NCBI RefSeq assembly: GCF_029889745.1
Contig: NZ_CP123639.1
Coordinates: forward strand, 1,276,501-1,340,500
DNA: 64,000 nt
Reading direction: 5' to 3'
From: Ligilactobacillus faecis
GTDB taxonomy: Bacteria > Bacillota > Bacilli > Lactobacillales > Lactobacillaceae
In this document: in pieces, positions 1 through 8,879 of the stretch
Layout of the letters: each line of letters begins with the position of its first letter
Position numbering within the stretch: the first letter of the stretch is position 1
Program-made: the position numbers and the translations under genes
Notes under the pieces: model-generated
Told to the model about the DNA's origin: nothing
Databases searched by the model: none
What the model saw: the letters and a program-made list of their open reading frames with translations, nothing else

Positions 1-460
1 GGTACAGGCATTGTTGTTAGGACATGGATTAATTTTAATTGTTACATCCAAACGTTTTTGGAATCAATTCCATCGCAACCATAGTCATTAGTCAGCACGT
101 TAATGATGAGAAACTGTTAATCGTCATTTCAAGAACATTAGTCCAAGTCTCCCAATGCCGGCGTGTCTTCTCTAAGATGGTATCTGTAAAACGAGTAAAT
201 CTCCTTCCACACTCCTTCCACTTGAACTGTTGGATATTATTTTTAGTCCAGTTTTTTAACAATATTAAGATAATTAAAATTAGGACAGCTAGAATTCACT
301 CCTAATTCGATCAAACGTAGTAATGGTTAATTTTTAACTCACTAGAAAAGTCTTTGTATTGAGCGATTAAATAGCGTTTAGCAATATTTTTGAATTGAAC
401 GAATGGTAAGTGTTCAATAAAGATGATAATATCGTCCAATTCCAAGGCCTTCTTAGACAT
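1..460 (-). pseudogene. Decayed insertion-sequence transposase (zinc-ribbon type), N-terminal part
   Basis: Reading the minus strand from an ATG at 460 with a good AGGAGG ribosome site gives 49 codons (MSKKALELDDIIIFIEHLPF...) ending in TGA at 311-313. Beyond the stop, transposase-like sequence continues in shifting frames: a CP-N-NIVKK zinc-ribbon half around 250-300, then KWKECGRRFTRFTDTILEKT with ..RRHWETW.., then NDYGCDGIDSK and LKLIHVLTTMP near the window edge. This order (zinc ribbon, then a Trp-containing helix, then the start of a DDE domain) is that of small-IS transposases with an InsA-like zinc ribbon. At least two stops and two frameshifts make it non-functional. It runs off the left edge. 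The exact IS family is not assigned. Confidence 0.6.
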
Positions 461-1281
461 AACTAGCCCCTCCTGACAATAAAAAGTTCGATTGGCTAAA
501 CCATAATTATGTTATAAAAATACCGTTAATTCACAACGAAAGAACTCATAAAATTGGAACAATTGTCTAAACTAGAGCTATCATATCAATATTTGTAACC
601 ATCACATCATTTTTTGATAATATAAAATTACTTCTAAGACTAAAAAGTTATTATCGAGATATGATACTATATGATTAGTATACATTAAAATGTTTTTAGG
701 CTCTTTGTTAGCCGCCGTTGTGTGAAGAGTAAATTTTTCACAGGACTTCTTGTGTATTTTCCAGGATCGAATATGAACTATCTTTATGGAACACATCTGT
801 GGAGATAAATCAGTAAATTTCGTCAGTTCTATCTGTGAGTGATGAATTGCTGTCAAAAAGGGATGATGTGGATATATAATATTCACGATCATTGATAGTA
901 TACGGTGTTTGGGTAAAACATACAAATACCTTAAATATATTAGTTCTAGAGCGTTAGCATCTTATTTACTACCACGATATTTCTTATCAGACAACTGGAT
1001 CTTTTTCAGCTTTAGTAAAAGTATAGAGATAGTAATTGGAAGAATAATAATCTTTACTAAACTAGGCTATATCTTTTTACTTGAAAAATAGGGAATTAGT
1101 AAATAAGGAAATATGGAGATCTGGAATAGAAAAGGTATCTGAACAAAGGTAAAAAAACTAAGGTGAGATTAAAAATGACGCAAAAAGATATAGAACAGTA
1201 AATTTTCTTCAACTTAGCTAATATTATACTAAAGAAGTTGAAAAAAATGAGTATATTGAGGGCTTTTTCTTAGGGCCTGAA
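461..1281. other. Gene-poor AT-rich stretch, no supported gene
   Basis: About 820 bases between the decayed transposase and the IS30 element. Short open frames exist on both strands (minus 602-925, plus 909-1091), but they lack recognisable domains and convincing ribosome sites, and their composition looks like AT-rich noise or decayed sequence. No RNA gene, repeat array or strong hairpin was recognised. Confidence 0.5.
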
Positions 1282-2340
1282 TTGTCAAATCAAGTTAGAA
1301 AAAAACTACTTACTCATTCGTAATATACTTTATGAATACTTCTAGTGGGGTTCTATAGTTTAAACTTTTACGTGGAATATTGTTTCTATAGCTAGCTACT
1401 TGTTGGACATAGTCAGTGGGGAAATCACTGAGGTCCATATCTTTTCCTAGTCCATCTTTCCTAAGTAATCCATTCGTATGTTCATTTAGTGCGCGTTGGT
1501 TAGGAGCACCTACATCAGCAAAGTAAGTACTGATATCATGCTTATTAAAAATATCTTTCCACTTAGAAAATTCCTTACCATTATCAAAAGTGATCGATTT
1601 AAAGAGTCCTTTAGGAGCAACAGAAAGTAAAGCATCAAGTTTCTCAAAGATAGCTTTATCCGTCTTATGGCGTGTACTCAAAATGATGACAGCCTTAGAC
1701 TTCCGTTCAACTAATGTCATTACTGCACCATGGTGGTTTTTACCTTGGATCGTATCAGCTTCAAGATGTCCAAATTCATTATGGTAGTTGGGATAGTCCT
1801 GATGCCGCTCTGAAAGGGACCGACCTAGTCGTCCAGCTTTTCCACGGCGTTCAACGTAACCATTTGGATGTCTTTTTCCTTTCATTGGAAGCAAGGTCAC
1901 ATCTAGAACGTTAGAGCGCTTGAAGATGCGATAAAGCGTACGCATTGAGCAACTGATATGTTTTTCATTACGTCCGATGATCGTATCAGGAGTCCAACCT
2001 AGACTAACTTTTTCCTTGATGTACTCAAGCTCATCACTAGGTAATACAATGGGTTTACGGCCGGCTCTAGATTTATTAGCCCGATAGTTTTCATAGTATT
2101 CAGAGATCGAATATCCAGCATCTAAGAAACGAAATACTCGATAAATAGTTTCAGCACTACGTTTTAAGTTTTTAGCTACAATATAGGCTTTAACACCTTG
2201 ATTCCAAAAATTTTGTATGCAGGACAGTTCGCTTATGGTAAGACGATTATAGGTCATTTGTGATTTTCCTTTACTTTTGTTTGTCGATACTCAAAAGTCT
2301 ATCACAAATGGCTTTTTATTTTTCTAACTTAATTTTACAA
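1282..2340 (-). mobile_element. IS30-family insertion sequence, complete
   Basis: A single transposase gene on the minus strand is bracketed by 22-bp terminal inverted repeats, 1282-1303 and 2319-2340, which match at 20 of 22 positions (core AAGTTAGAAAAA). The element is 1059 bp, normal for IS30. No obvious target duplication longer than 1-2 bp was seen. A second, unrelated decayed transposase lies to the left, so this edge of the accessory region has collected several mobile elements. Confidence 0.85.
1310..2257 (-). CDS. IS30-family transposase
   Basis: 315-residue transposase that catalyses movement of the surrounding IS. The first ~45 residues form a helix-turn-helix (MTYNRLTISELSCIQNFW...) and a second HTH-like segment follows (GWTPDTIIGR...MRTLYR). 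The catalytic rve/DDE core shows the three acidic residues: D in LEADTIQGK, D in ITFDNGKEF and E in LNEHTNGLLRK, the last being the family signature (usually NENTNGLIR). The ATG at 2257 follows an AAAGGA ribosome site. Full length for the family with no internal stop, so probably active. It belongs only to the IS and has no operon partner. Confidence 0.93.
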   Translation of the reverse strand: MTYNRLTISELSCIQNFWNQGVKAYIVAKNLKRSAETIYRVFRFLDAGYSISEYYENYRANKSRAGRKPIVLPSDELEYIKEKVSLGWTPDTIIGRNEKHISCSMRTLYRIFKRSNVLDVTLLPMKGKRHPNGYVERRGKAGRLGRSLSERHQDYPNYHNEFGHLEADTIQGKNHHGAVMTLVERKSKAVIILSTRHKTDKAIFEKLDALLSVAPKGLFKSITFDNGKEFSKWKDIFNKHDISTYFADVGAPNQRALNEHTNGLLRKDGLGKDMDLSDFPTDYVQQVASYRNNIPRKSLNYRTPLEVFIKYITNE

Positions 2341-2341
2341 A

Positions 2342-2524
2342 CTACGTAAATTTAATATTGTAATTTATGAATGGATAATGGCGATAAATTTTACCTGATG
2401 AAAGAATATTTAAAAGATATTGAATTCTTTTTTGGCTTAGCGGGGCATCAAAATGTCTATAAAATTTGGGAACATAATTATCTGATAAATTTCCAAAATT
2501 GAGTTTGTTAGCTGGGGTGTCCAT
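2342..2524 (-). CDS. Small hypothetical protein abutting the IS30 end
   Basis: 60-residue frame starting MDTPANKLNFGNLSDNYVPK, preceded by GGAG nine bases before the ATG. It ends in a TAG at 2342-2344, within one or two bases of the right end of the IS30 element. It is either a small complete gene next to the insertion, or the 5' part of a longer gene cut by the IS whose stop arises at the junction. No domain is recognised, and no continuation of the frame was identified on the other side of the IS. Composition fits a coding sequence only moderately. Confidence 0.35.
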   Translation of the reverse strand: MDTPANKLNFGNLSDNYVPKFYRHFDAPLSQKRIQYLLNILSSGKIYRHYPFINYNIKFT

Positions 2525-2557
2525 ATCTTAAATCTCCACTAAAAAATATAAAATAAA

Positions 2558-2604
2558 TAGCGGAAAAATCGAGCTGCCGGACGCTTTAAATGATTTTTCC
2601 GCTA
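2558..2604. repeat. 13-bp perfect inverted repeat with 21-base spacer
   Basis: Arms 2558-2570 (TAGCGGAAAAATC) and 2592-2604 are exact reverse complements. No T-run follows on the + strand, so it is not a typical intrinsic terminator. It lies between the small minus-strand frame and the nuclease-helicase gene and could be a transcript end, an operator or a remnant of a mobile element end. Confidence 0.5.
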
Positions 2605-2847
2605 GATGTAGGTTGTATTTTCTGATAGGGGATCATACAACTATTAATGCCAAATGCCTAGAATTTTCCCTTTAATATCTAACATTTTTAAGATAAAATA
2701 ATTACAGGACATAAATGTCACACTCCGTTATTGCTTGTGGTGAATTAATTGGATAACAGGAGGGCATCTGATGTCCTTTTTTTGCGCAAAAATTTTGCAT
2801 ATACCTAAAAATGTATATCTAGATAAACAGGGGATGGAGGGCTTGAA

Positions 2848-4974
2848 GTGGCGACGTATACCGTAACAGCAGGAAATAGAGTTGAAATAAATTTTAATGG
2901 TATTATTCCAGATGAAGCTACAAGAAATAAGATGAAAAGTGTTAAATTCAGGTGGGATCCGGGGCGAGGACTGTGGCATGGACCGTATAATGCTGAAACA
3001 TTGGCTGTTGCAAAAGAAATATGTGGTATTGAACAAGTAAAGGATTTTAACGCGAGTAACTTCTCGAAGGAGTATGCTTTAAAAGTAAAGATAAGAGATA
3101 TTATATCTGCTGATCAGAGACAATTGAAAATATGGGTAAAAACTCTTAGGGACAGTGTTAATGATGTAATGAGTGAGGATAACTCATCACGTACAGGTAA
3201 TTCTGTAAGCCAAAGTCAGGAATCTGTATGGATGGACTGTTTTAAATTTATCGCACGTACACTGTCAGATCTGAATATGGCTGCTAAAGAATTTGAACTA
3301 GTCTTTGAATATAGTCTTCCAGGAACAGTTCATGAGAGGCCAGATGTATTTTTACTTACTGATAAAAAAGTAATTTCTTTAGAATTCAAACGAAAACCTG
3401 CTCCTCAAGTTGATAACAATAAAGATGATGTAGCTCAGGCTATTAGATACAAAGAATGGCTTATGAATCATCATAAGGTGACGATAGATAAAAAGTTAGA
3501 AGTTAAAAGCTATCTCGTGTGTACGCATAGAGATGCTAAACCTGGCGAATTGAGAGGAATAGATATTCTTACAGCTGATAATTTTTGCAGTACCATAGAG
3601 CATGAACTTAAAGGAGAATGGCCATGCCAATTTAGTGAAGAATGGCTTTCCTCTTCTAAGAGTGAAATGCCTGATATGCTTAAGGCGATTGAAATAATGT
3701 ATCTTGAAGGAAGGATTCCATATATTTCAGATGCTAATAAAAATTGTCTTAAGAAGGTACTTTGGTATATTAGCGGTGCAAGGAAGAAAAATAAAAAATT
3801 ACTTATTTTGATAAATGGTGTACCAGGTGCTGGAAAGACTGCGGTTGCTCAGAGCGTAGTATATGAAGCAAATAGAAATGGAAAAGCTAATGCAGTATAT
3901 CTTTCTGGAAACGGCCCACTTATAGAAGTTCTTCAATATCAAATTAATCAGGTTGGAAATAATAGACATATGGGTGAGAATGCAATACAAGGTATGAAAG
4001 AATTTAAAGCAACCTTCTTTTATCCCAAAGTAGCAGCCCCTGAGCAATCTATTCTTATTTTTGATGAGGCGCAAAGAGCATGGGATGCAGAAAAACTAAG
4101 AAGAGGATTCACTGAGCCAGAAGGTCTATTTGAAGTTGGTGAAAAAATTTATAATAGGAGAGGATACGCGGTACTGATTGGGTTATATGGCAATGGACAA
4201 GTAATTTATACTGGAGAAGAGGCAGGACTTTCATTATGGGAAGATGCGCTTAATAAACATGGCGATTGGATTGTACTAGCTTCTGAGGAGTTAGCTGATA
4301 AGATTCAGGTAACTGGGGAAAGAAAGTTTGTTGATAATGATCTGCTTCTTCCGACATCTTTGAGAGCGGATTTTATTGATTGTAGTAAATGGGTAGAGGA
4401 AACTATTTGCTATACTCACACTAATTTGCCAAAAGCTAAGTCAGAATTTGAAAAATTACAACAAACGTCAATGAGATTTTGTGTGACTCGTGATTTTTCC
4501 AAGATTCAGGAGCGAGCAGTAGAGATTGATAAAGATCATCCAGAATGGAAGTATGGGATGTTGGTATCTAACTTTGCTGAGCAAAACATTATTAGTAAAG
4601 CGCTCCCGGGATGGAATATTGGTTTTAATGGACCCAATGCCGTTTCTGTGGGGGAGTATGGTTCGTGGTTTAATGGTGGTTGTAAAGAGTTAACCAAGGC
4701 ATGTTCAGTTTATGGCAACCAAGGACTGGAACTTGATTGCCCGATTGTTGTATTTAGTGGTGATTATATTCGATATGGTAATAAGTGGATAACTAGAGGG
4801 TATCAGCGTAATAAACAACAAGTAAAATACAAAGATATAGATACTATTGTTGAAAATAACTACAGAGTTCTACTAACTAGAGCACGTAAAGAAATGATTA
4901 TATTTATCCCAAGAGATGAAATACTTGATGAAACGTACCAATACTTCATCGATATGGGAATGGATGAATTGTAG
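2848..4974 (+). CDS. PD-(D/E)XK nuclease / DUF2075 ATPase-helicase fusion, candidate defence protein
   Basis: 708 residues, GTG start at 2848 with GGATGGAGG upstream. Three parts are visible. Residues ~1-60 form a small domain (EINFNGIIPDEATRNKMK..FRWDPGRGLWHG) of a type often attached to helicases. Residues ~130-250 contain a PD-(D/E)XK-like nuclease core: D in ERPDVFLLT and ExK in ISLEFKRK. From ~320 there is a DUF2075/SF1-like ATPase with Walker A GVPGAGKT, Walker B ILIFDEAQRAWD, a late motif GNQGLELDCPIVVF and a C-terminal motif-VI-like RVLLTRARKEMIIF. The combination suggests an ATP-driven, nucleic-acid-processing nuclease. It stands alone with its own terminator and is followed by two other defence-like loci, so an anti-phage role is inferred; single-protein nuclease-helicase immunity enzymes are a possible parallel that needs comparison. 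Confidence 0.8.
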   Translation: MATYTVTAGNRVEINFNGIIPDEATRNKMKSVKFRWDPGRGLWHGPYNAETLAVAKEICGIEQVKDFNASNFSKEYALKVKIRDIISADQRQLKIWVKTLRDSVNDVMSEDNSSRTGNSVSQSQESVWMDCFKFIARTLSDLNMAAKEFELVFEYSLPGTVHERPDVFLLTDKKVISLEFKRKPAPQVDNNKDDVAQAIRYKEWLMNHHKVTIDKKLEVKSYLVCTHRDAKPGELRGIDILTADNFCSTIEHELKGEWPCQFSEEWLSSSKSEMPDMLKAIEIMYLEGRIPYISDANKNCLKKVLWYISGARKKNKKLLILINGVPGAGKTAVAQSVVYEANRNGKANAVYLSGNGPLIEVLQYQINQVGNNRHMGENAIQGMKEFKATFFYPKVAAPEQSILIFDEAQRAWDAEKLRRGFTEPEGLFEVGEKIYNRRGYAVLIGLYGNGQVIYTGEEAGLSLWEDALNKHGDWIVLASEELADKIQVTGERKFVDNDLLLPTSLRADFIDCSKWVEETICYTHTNLPKAKSEFEKLQQTSMRFCVTRDFSKIQERAVEIDKDHPEWKYGMLVSNFAEQNIISKALPGWNIGFNGPNAVSVGEYGSWFNGGCKELTKACSVYGNQGLELDCPIVVFSGDYIRYGNKWITRGYQRNKQQVKYKDIDTIVENNYRVLLTRARKEMIIFIPRDEILDETYQYFIDMGMDEL

Positions 4975-4988
4975 TTAAATAATTTTAG

Positions 4989-5032
4989 AGAAGTTCCATG
5001 AAGATAGCTTAGACCATCTACATGGAACTTCT
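4989..5032 (+). terminator. Intrinsic terminator after the nuclease-helicase gene
   Basis: 12-bp stem, AGAAGTTCCATG at 4989-5000 pairing with 5021-5032, followed by an A/T-rich tail including TTTTTAA. It separates the upstream gene from the Nudix/helicase pair. Confidence 0.8.
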
Positions 5033-5159
5033 AAAAATTTTTAACTTTACACAGTGATTGACAAAGAGCCAAATGAATTTGGCAAAATTAGGATATATGT
5101 ATTATATTTATACTAGAGTTGAGAGGTATTATAATTAAAGTGATTTTGAGGTGTAGAAA

Positions 5160-5579
5160 ATGCCAATAAAACATATCAAAGTAGTCGGTGCAGCGATCAT
5201 CGATGGTAACAAAGTATTGACAACAAAACGCAACTCAGATCGCGTTTTAGGTGATCTATGGGAATTTCCAGGTGGAAAGATCGAGCCAGGAGAAACACCA
5301 CAACAAGCATTGAAACGTGAGCTAGAAGAAGAATTTAAAGACGAAATTTTAGTAGGGCCACAAGTTACTGAAACGGTGGAATATGAATACGATTTTGGAA
5401 TTGTAGAGCTCACGGTATTTTATGCAAAATTACTAACAAATAATTTTGATCTAGTAGCACATAGTGAAGTTAAATGGCATACAGTTGATGAGCTAGCAAA
5501 ACTTACTTGGGCCCCAGCTGATATTCCAGTAGAAAAAGCGATCGAGAAAGTTGATTTAAGGAGTATTAATTTTGAATAG
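5160..5579 (+). CDS. Nudix hydrolase (MutT-like)
   Basis: 139 residues. The Nudix box is complete: GGKIEPGETPQQALKRELEEEF fits G-x5-E-x7-REU-x-EE, so it should hydrolyse a nucleoside diphosphate linked to another group; the substrate is unknown. The N-terminal strand IKVVGAAIIDGNKVLTTKR is typical of MutT-type dNTP pyrophosphohydrolases. GAGGTG lies upstream of the ATG, and a TATAAT box at 5130-5135 may serve it. An inverted repeat, GCCAAAT..ATTTGGC at 5069-5084, just after a TTGACA, may be an operator. Its last codons overlap the start of the PLD-helicase gene by 8 bases, so the two are translationally coupled and probably work together. Confidence 0.9.
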   Translation: MPIKHIKVVGAAIIDGNKVLTTKRNSDRVLGDLWEFPGGKIEPGETPQQALKRELEEEFKDEILVGPQVTETVEYEYDFGIVELTVFYAKLLTNNFDLVAHSEVKWHTVDELAKLTWAPADIPVEKAIEKVDLRSINFE

Positions 5580-8496
5580 TCAGCTAATTGAAAATATTTC
5601 AAATACGGTACTTAATAATTTTGTTGATCGGGATAAATATGCTGCAGTAGGTGGCCTCTCAGCTGCTTTAGTTGCAAACGAATCAGATAATACTAATGTT
5701 TATCGGATTCTAAAAAATGAATTGCAGACATGTAGTGATTTCACATTTGCAGTTGCTTTCATTACAGAGGCTGGTTTGTCAGGATTTTCGACTGTTTTTC
5801 AAGATCTAGCTAAAAAAGGAATCAAAGGACGAATTTTGACTTCAACATATCTTTGGTTCAATCAACCAAAAGTTTTTAAGATGTTAGCGAATATCCCTAA
5901 TATAGAGGTCCGTATTTATACAGGTAAAGATCACCAAACAACTCAACCACTGCCATTTCACGCTAAAGGTTACATGTTTTCCTATGCAAGTGGTTATAAT
6001 TCCGCAATTATTGGTAGCTCTAACCTCACTGAGGGAGCTATTTTGAAAAATTTTGAGTGGAATTTGCGAGTAACTTCGCTAGATAATGCGGAAATCACAA
6101 AAAATATTAGCGAGCAAATTGAGAATGAGTGGCGGAAAAGTCAACCATTAACGGAAGCATGGATTGAAGAATATGAGAAACTTTATGAAAAAAATCGGCC
6201 TAAGCTAGTTCCAGCTGATTTATCTGAAGATCCTGAAGCATACCAAGTAAATGAGCAAATAGTTCCCAATAAAATGCAAAAAGCTGCTCTTGATCAATTA
6301 ACCGAATTGCGTCAAAGCGGTAAGCAAAAAGGACTAATTATTTCTGCAACAGGCACTGGAAAAACTTACTTAGGTGCTTTTGATGTTAGAAATTTTCAAC
6401 CAAAACGCTTTTTATTTGTTGCACATCGAGAACAAATTTTACAAAAGTCGTTAGAAAGCTTTGTAAAAGTGATTGGTGGAAGTTCAAGTGACTATGGCAT
6501 TTATAGTGGAAATAGTCGAGATGGCTTGAATAAAAAATATGTTTTTGCAACGGTTCAAACGCTGTCTAAACCTGAAAATCTAGCTCAATTTTCTAAAGCT
6601 GATTTTGACTATATTTTATTTGATGAGGCTCATCACTTAGGTGCAGCAATGCATCAACGCGTTTTTGAATATTTTACACCTAAATTTTGCTTAGGAATGA
6701 CGGCAACGCCAGAACGAACCGATAATTTTAATGTTTATAAATTATTCAACTATGATATTGCGTATGAAATTCGATTGCAGGATGCTTTAGAAGAAAATAT
6801 GTTATGTCCATTCCACTACTATGGGGTAGAAGACTACGAAATTAACGGTGAAGTTATTGATGACGCGACAGAATTAACGCGTTTAACAAGTGAAGAGCGC
6901 GTTAACTACATAATTAGGCAGACTAAATATTATGGTTACTCTGGTGACAAATTGCATGGCTTAATATTTTGTAGTCGTAAAGAGGAAGCTAAAGCTCTGG
7001 CAGAATTGCTAACTCAACGAGGTTATCGATCGGTAGCCTTGACGGGTGAAGATAGCATTGCTCGTCGCGATGAGATAGTTTTACAACTCGAACGTGGTGA
7101 AATTGATTATATTGTTACTGTAGATATCTTTAACGAGGGAATTGATATTCCTTGTGTCAACCAAGTTGTAATGTTGCGTAATACAGAATCAAGTATTGTT
7201 TTTATACAACAATTGGGACGTGGTCTACGTAAATTTAAAGATAAAGAATACGTCACAATCATTGATTTTATCGGAAACTATAAAAACAACTACTTAATTC
7301 CAATTGCTTTAACAGGGGATAAGACGCATAGTAAAGATAGTGCACGTGATTCGGTTGATTTAGAACCAATCTATGGAACTTCTATGATCAATTTTACAAA
7401 GATTGCTAAAGAGCGTATTTATAAATCAATCAGTCAATCAAACTTAACTTTGAAAAAGAAACTACATGACGAGTATATGAACGTCAAAAATAAACTAGGA
7501 CGTATTCCTTTAATGTGTGATTTGCAACGAGATTCGATCGATCAAAGTGTAATTGCAAGTAAATACAAGCAGTACAACGCCTTTTTGTTAGCGATGGACG
7601 AAAAAGAATTTACTTTAACGTCTTTCCGAGAACAGTTACTTTCTTTTGTGACAGTTGAGCTTAGCAATGGCTTGCGTAAACATGAATTGCTGTTGCTAAA
7701 TGCACTTCTTTGCGGCACAGTAACATTGGAGCAATATAACGAGATTTTAAAAGAAGCAGGTTGTTATATAGATGAGGCTGTTTTAGAGTCTGTTGATCGC
7801 ATTTTAACGTTGGCCTTTTTTGATGATAAATCTAAGCCGAATAAAGTTAGCTACGGTGACACTGCTTTAATTTCACGTGATGCAATAGGTTATCAGTTAA
7901 GTAAACCACTGCAAGTAGAACTACAAAATAATGACTTTAAAGTGTTATTTGAAGATGCTATTAGAACTGGATTGCTTAAGGCAGAACAATACGATCCAAG
8001 CAAGCAATTTACGATTGGAAAACGGTATGAACGCAAAGACGTCTGCCGCCTTTTGAATTTTAAAAAACGTGTTCCGGGGCAAAATATTGGGGGCTACTTT
8101 ATCGATAAAGAGCACAATACTTGTCCGATCTTTATCACATACCATAAGAGCGAGAATATTAGTGAAACGATCCAATACGGAGATTACTTTAAGAATCCAA
8201 GTGTAATGCATATGTATTCTAAAAATAAGCGTCGAATTGAAGGAACTGAAATTCAAAATCTCTATCGAGGTGTCGATGAAGGTAAACCAGCTTTAGCGAT
8301 GGATATGTTTGTGAAAAAATCAGATGATGAGGGTACATCATTTATTTATCTAGGGCCATGTGAAATTATGAAGGGCTCCTTGAAACAAGAATTTTCAAAG
8401 CGCAAAGACGGTAAGGAAGATCCAATTGTTTCAATGGATCTAAAGTTAGCTACACCAGTTGATGCTGATCGATACTATATGTTGACAGAAAAATAA
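5572..8496 (+). CDS. PLD-family nuclease / DEAH SF2 helicase / DUF3427 protein
   Basis: 974 residues, TTG start at 5572 with AAGGAG upstream, overlapping the Nudix gene by 8 bases. Domain order: phospholipase-D-like nuclease, residues ~45-190, with H130-x-K132 (FHAKGYMF) and GSSNLTEGA; SF2 helicase with Walker A (SATGTGKT, ~258-266), DEAH box (LFDEAHHLG, ~351), TATPERTD and motif VI (QQLGRGLRK); then a long helical linker; then a C-terminal DUF3427 region (~810-970) with KKRVPGQNIGGYF and FVKKSD..GTSFIYLG. This architecture (COG3886 nuclease plus SSL2-like helicase) is widespread and often accompanied by a Nudix enzyme. A role in DNA repair or phage restriction is inferred from the domains and the neighbouring retron and nuclease-helicase. 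The gene appears intact. Confidence 0.88.
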   Translation: MNSQLIENISNTVLNNFVDRDKYAAVGGLSAALVANESDNTNVYRILKNELQTCSDFTFAVAFITEAGLSGFSTVFQDLAKKGIKGRILTSTYLWFNQPKVFKMLANIPNIEVRIYTGKDHQTTQPLPFHAKGYMFSYASGYNSAIIGSSNLTEGAILKNFEWNLRVTSLDNAEITKNISEQIENEWRKSQPLTEAWIEEYEKLYEKNRPKLVPADLSEDPEAYQVNEQIVPNKMQKAALDQLTELRQSGKQKGLIISATGTGKTYLGAFDVRNFQPKRFLFVAHREQILQKSLESFVKVIGGSSSDYGIYSGNSRDGLNKKYVFATVQTLSKPENLAQFSKADFDYILFDEAHHLGAAMHQRVFEYFTPKFCLGMTATPERTDNFNVYKLFNYDIAYEIRLQDALEENMLCPFHYYGVEDYEINGEVIDDATELTRLTSEERVNYIIRQTKYYGYSGDKLHGLIFCSRKEEAKALAELLTQRGYRSVALTGEDSIARRDEIVLQLERGEIDYIVTVDIFNEGIDIPCVNQVVMLRNTESSIVFIQQLGRGLRKFKDKEYVTIIDFIGNYKNNYLIPIALTGDKTHSKDSARDSVDLEPIYGTSMINFTKIAKERIYKSISQSNLTLKKKLHDEYMNVKNKLGRIPLMCDLQRDSIDQSVIASKYKQYNAFLLAMDEKEFTLTSFREQLLSFVTVELSNGLRKHELLLLNALLCGTVTLEQYNEILKEAGCYIDEAVLESVDRILTLAFFDDKSKPNKVSYGDTALISRDAIGYQLSKPLQVELQNNDFKVLFEDAIRTGLLKAEQYDPSKQFTIGKRYERKDVCRLLNFKKRVPGQNIGGYFIDKEHNTCPIFITYHKSENISETIQYGDYFKNPSVMHMYSKNKRRIEGTEIQNLYRGVDEGKPALAMDMFVKKSDDEGTSFIYLGPCEIMKGSLKQEFSKRKDGKEDPIVSMDLKLATPVDADRYYMLTEK

Positions 8497-8653
8497 TTAT
8501 TTTAAGTCATAGATGTAATGTCCATGGCTTTTTACTGTGGTTTAGTAATTCATAGTGCGAAGATATTATATGATTCTTTAATGTTGGAATAAAAGTATGG
8601 AGAGAATACGATAAGTATGTTTACCTATATAGAACAATCAAATTTAATAGTTA
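8497..8653. other. Intergenic segment before the retron promoter
   Basis: 157 bases between the helicase stop codon and the retron promoter. No coding sequence is recognised. It contains a weak T-rich stretch that could end the upstream transcript. Confidence 0.4.
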
Positions 8654-8682
8654 TTGAAAAATAATGATATAAATGATAGAAT
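8654..8682 (+). promoter_or_regulatory. Predicted promoter of the retron RNA
   Basis: TTGAAA at 8654-8659 and TAGAAT at 8677-8682 are separated by exactly 17 bases. Transcription would start about 8689-8691, within a base or two of the 5' arm of the retron a1/a2 stem, which independently supports the RNA boundary. Confidence 0.7.
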
Positions 8683-8690
8683 TGTGTCTT

Positions 8691-8862
8691 AACATGCGAC
8701 TAGATTTTGGACTTGTGCGTTCGCAAGTATTGATTAAAATGGGGGATGATTTGCCTCATTCATATCGACCGTAAGAGAAGAATTAATCATATGGGTCATG
8801 CCAATTATCGGTTACTGTATAAATGTAAACTATATTGGTGGCATAATGAGTAGTCGCATGTT
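8691..8862 (+). ncRNA. Candidate retron msr-msd RNA
   Basis: About 172 bases directly upstream of the reverse transcriptase. The ends are a perfect 12-bp inverted repeat: a1 AACATGCGACTA at 8691-8702 and a2 TAGTCGCATGTT at 8851-8862. Inside, two short stem-loops fit an msr: 8711-8728 (ACTTG..CAAGT around TGCGTTCG) and 8738-8760 (AATGGGG pairing with CCTCATT, one G-U). The 3' part, ~8770-8850, contains an imperfect hairpin (ATGCC..GGCAT) that could be the msd template. A G at 8703 right after a1 is a possible branching guanosine. The ribosome site of the RT starts five bases after a2. The layout matches known retrons; the internal folding and branch point are inference. Confidence 0.75.
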
Positions 8863-8879
8863 TTTTAGGAGGAATTATT

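Noticed and set aside
602-925. 107-codon minus-strand open frame
   Set aside because: No ribosome site, no recognisable domain, and composition like random AT-rich sequence.
5135-5602. Minus-strand frames opposite the Nudix gene
   Set aside because: They lie antisense to a gene with a complete Nudix box and overlap coupling to its neighbour.
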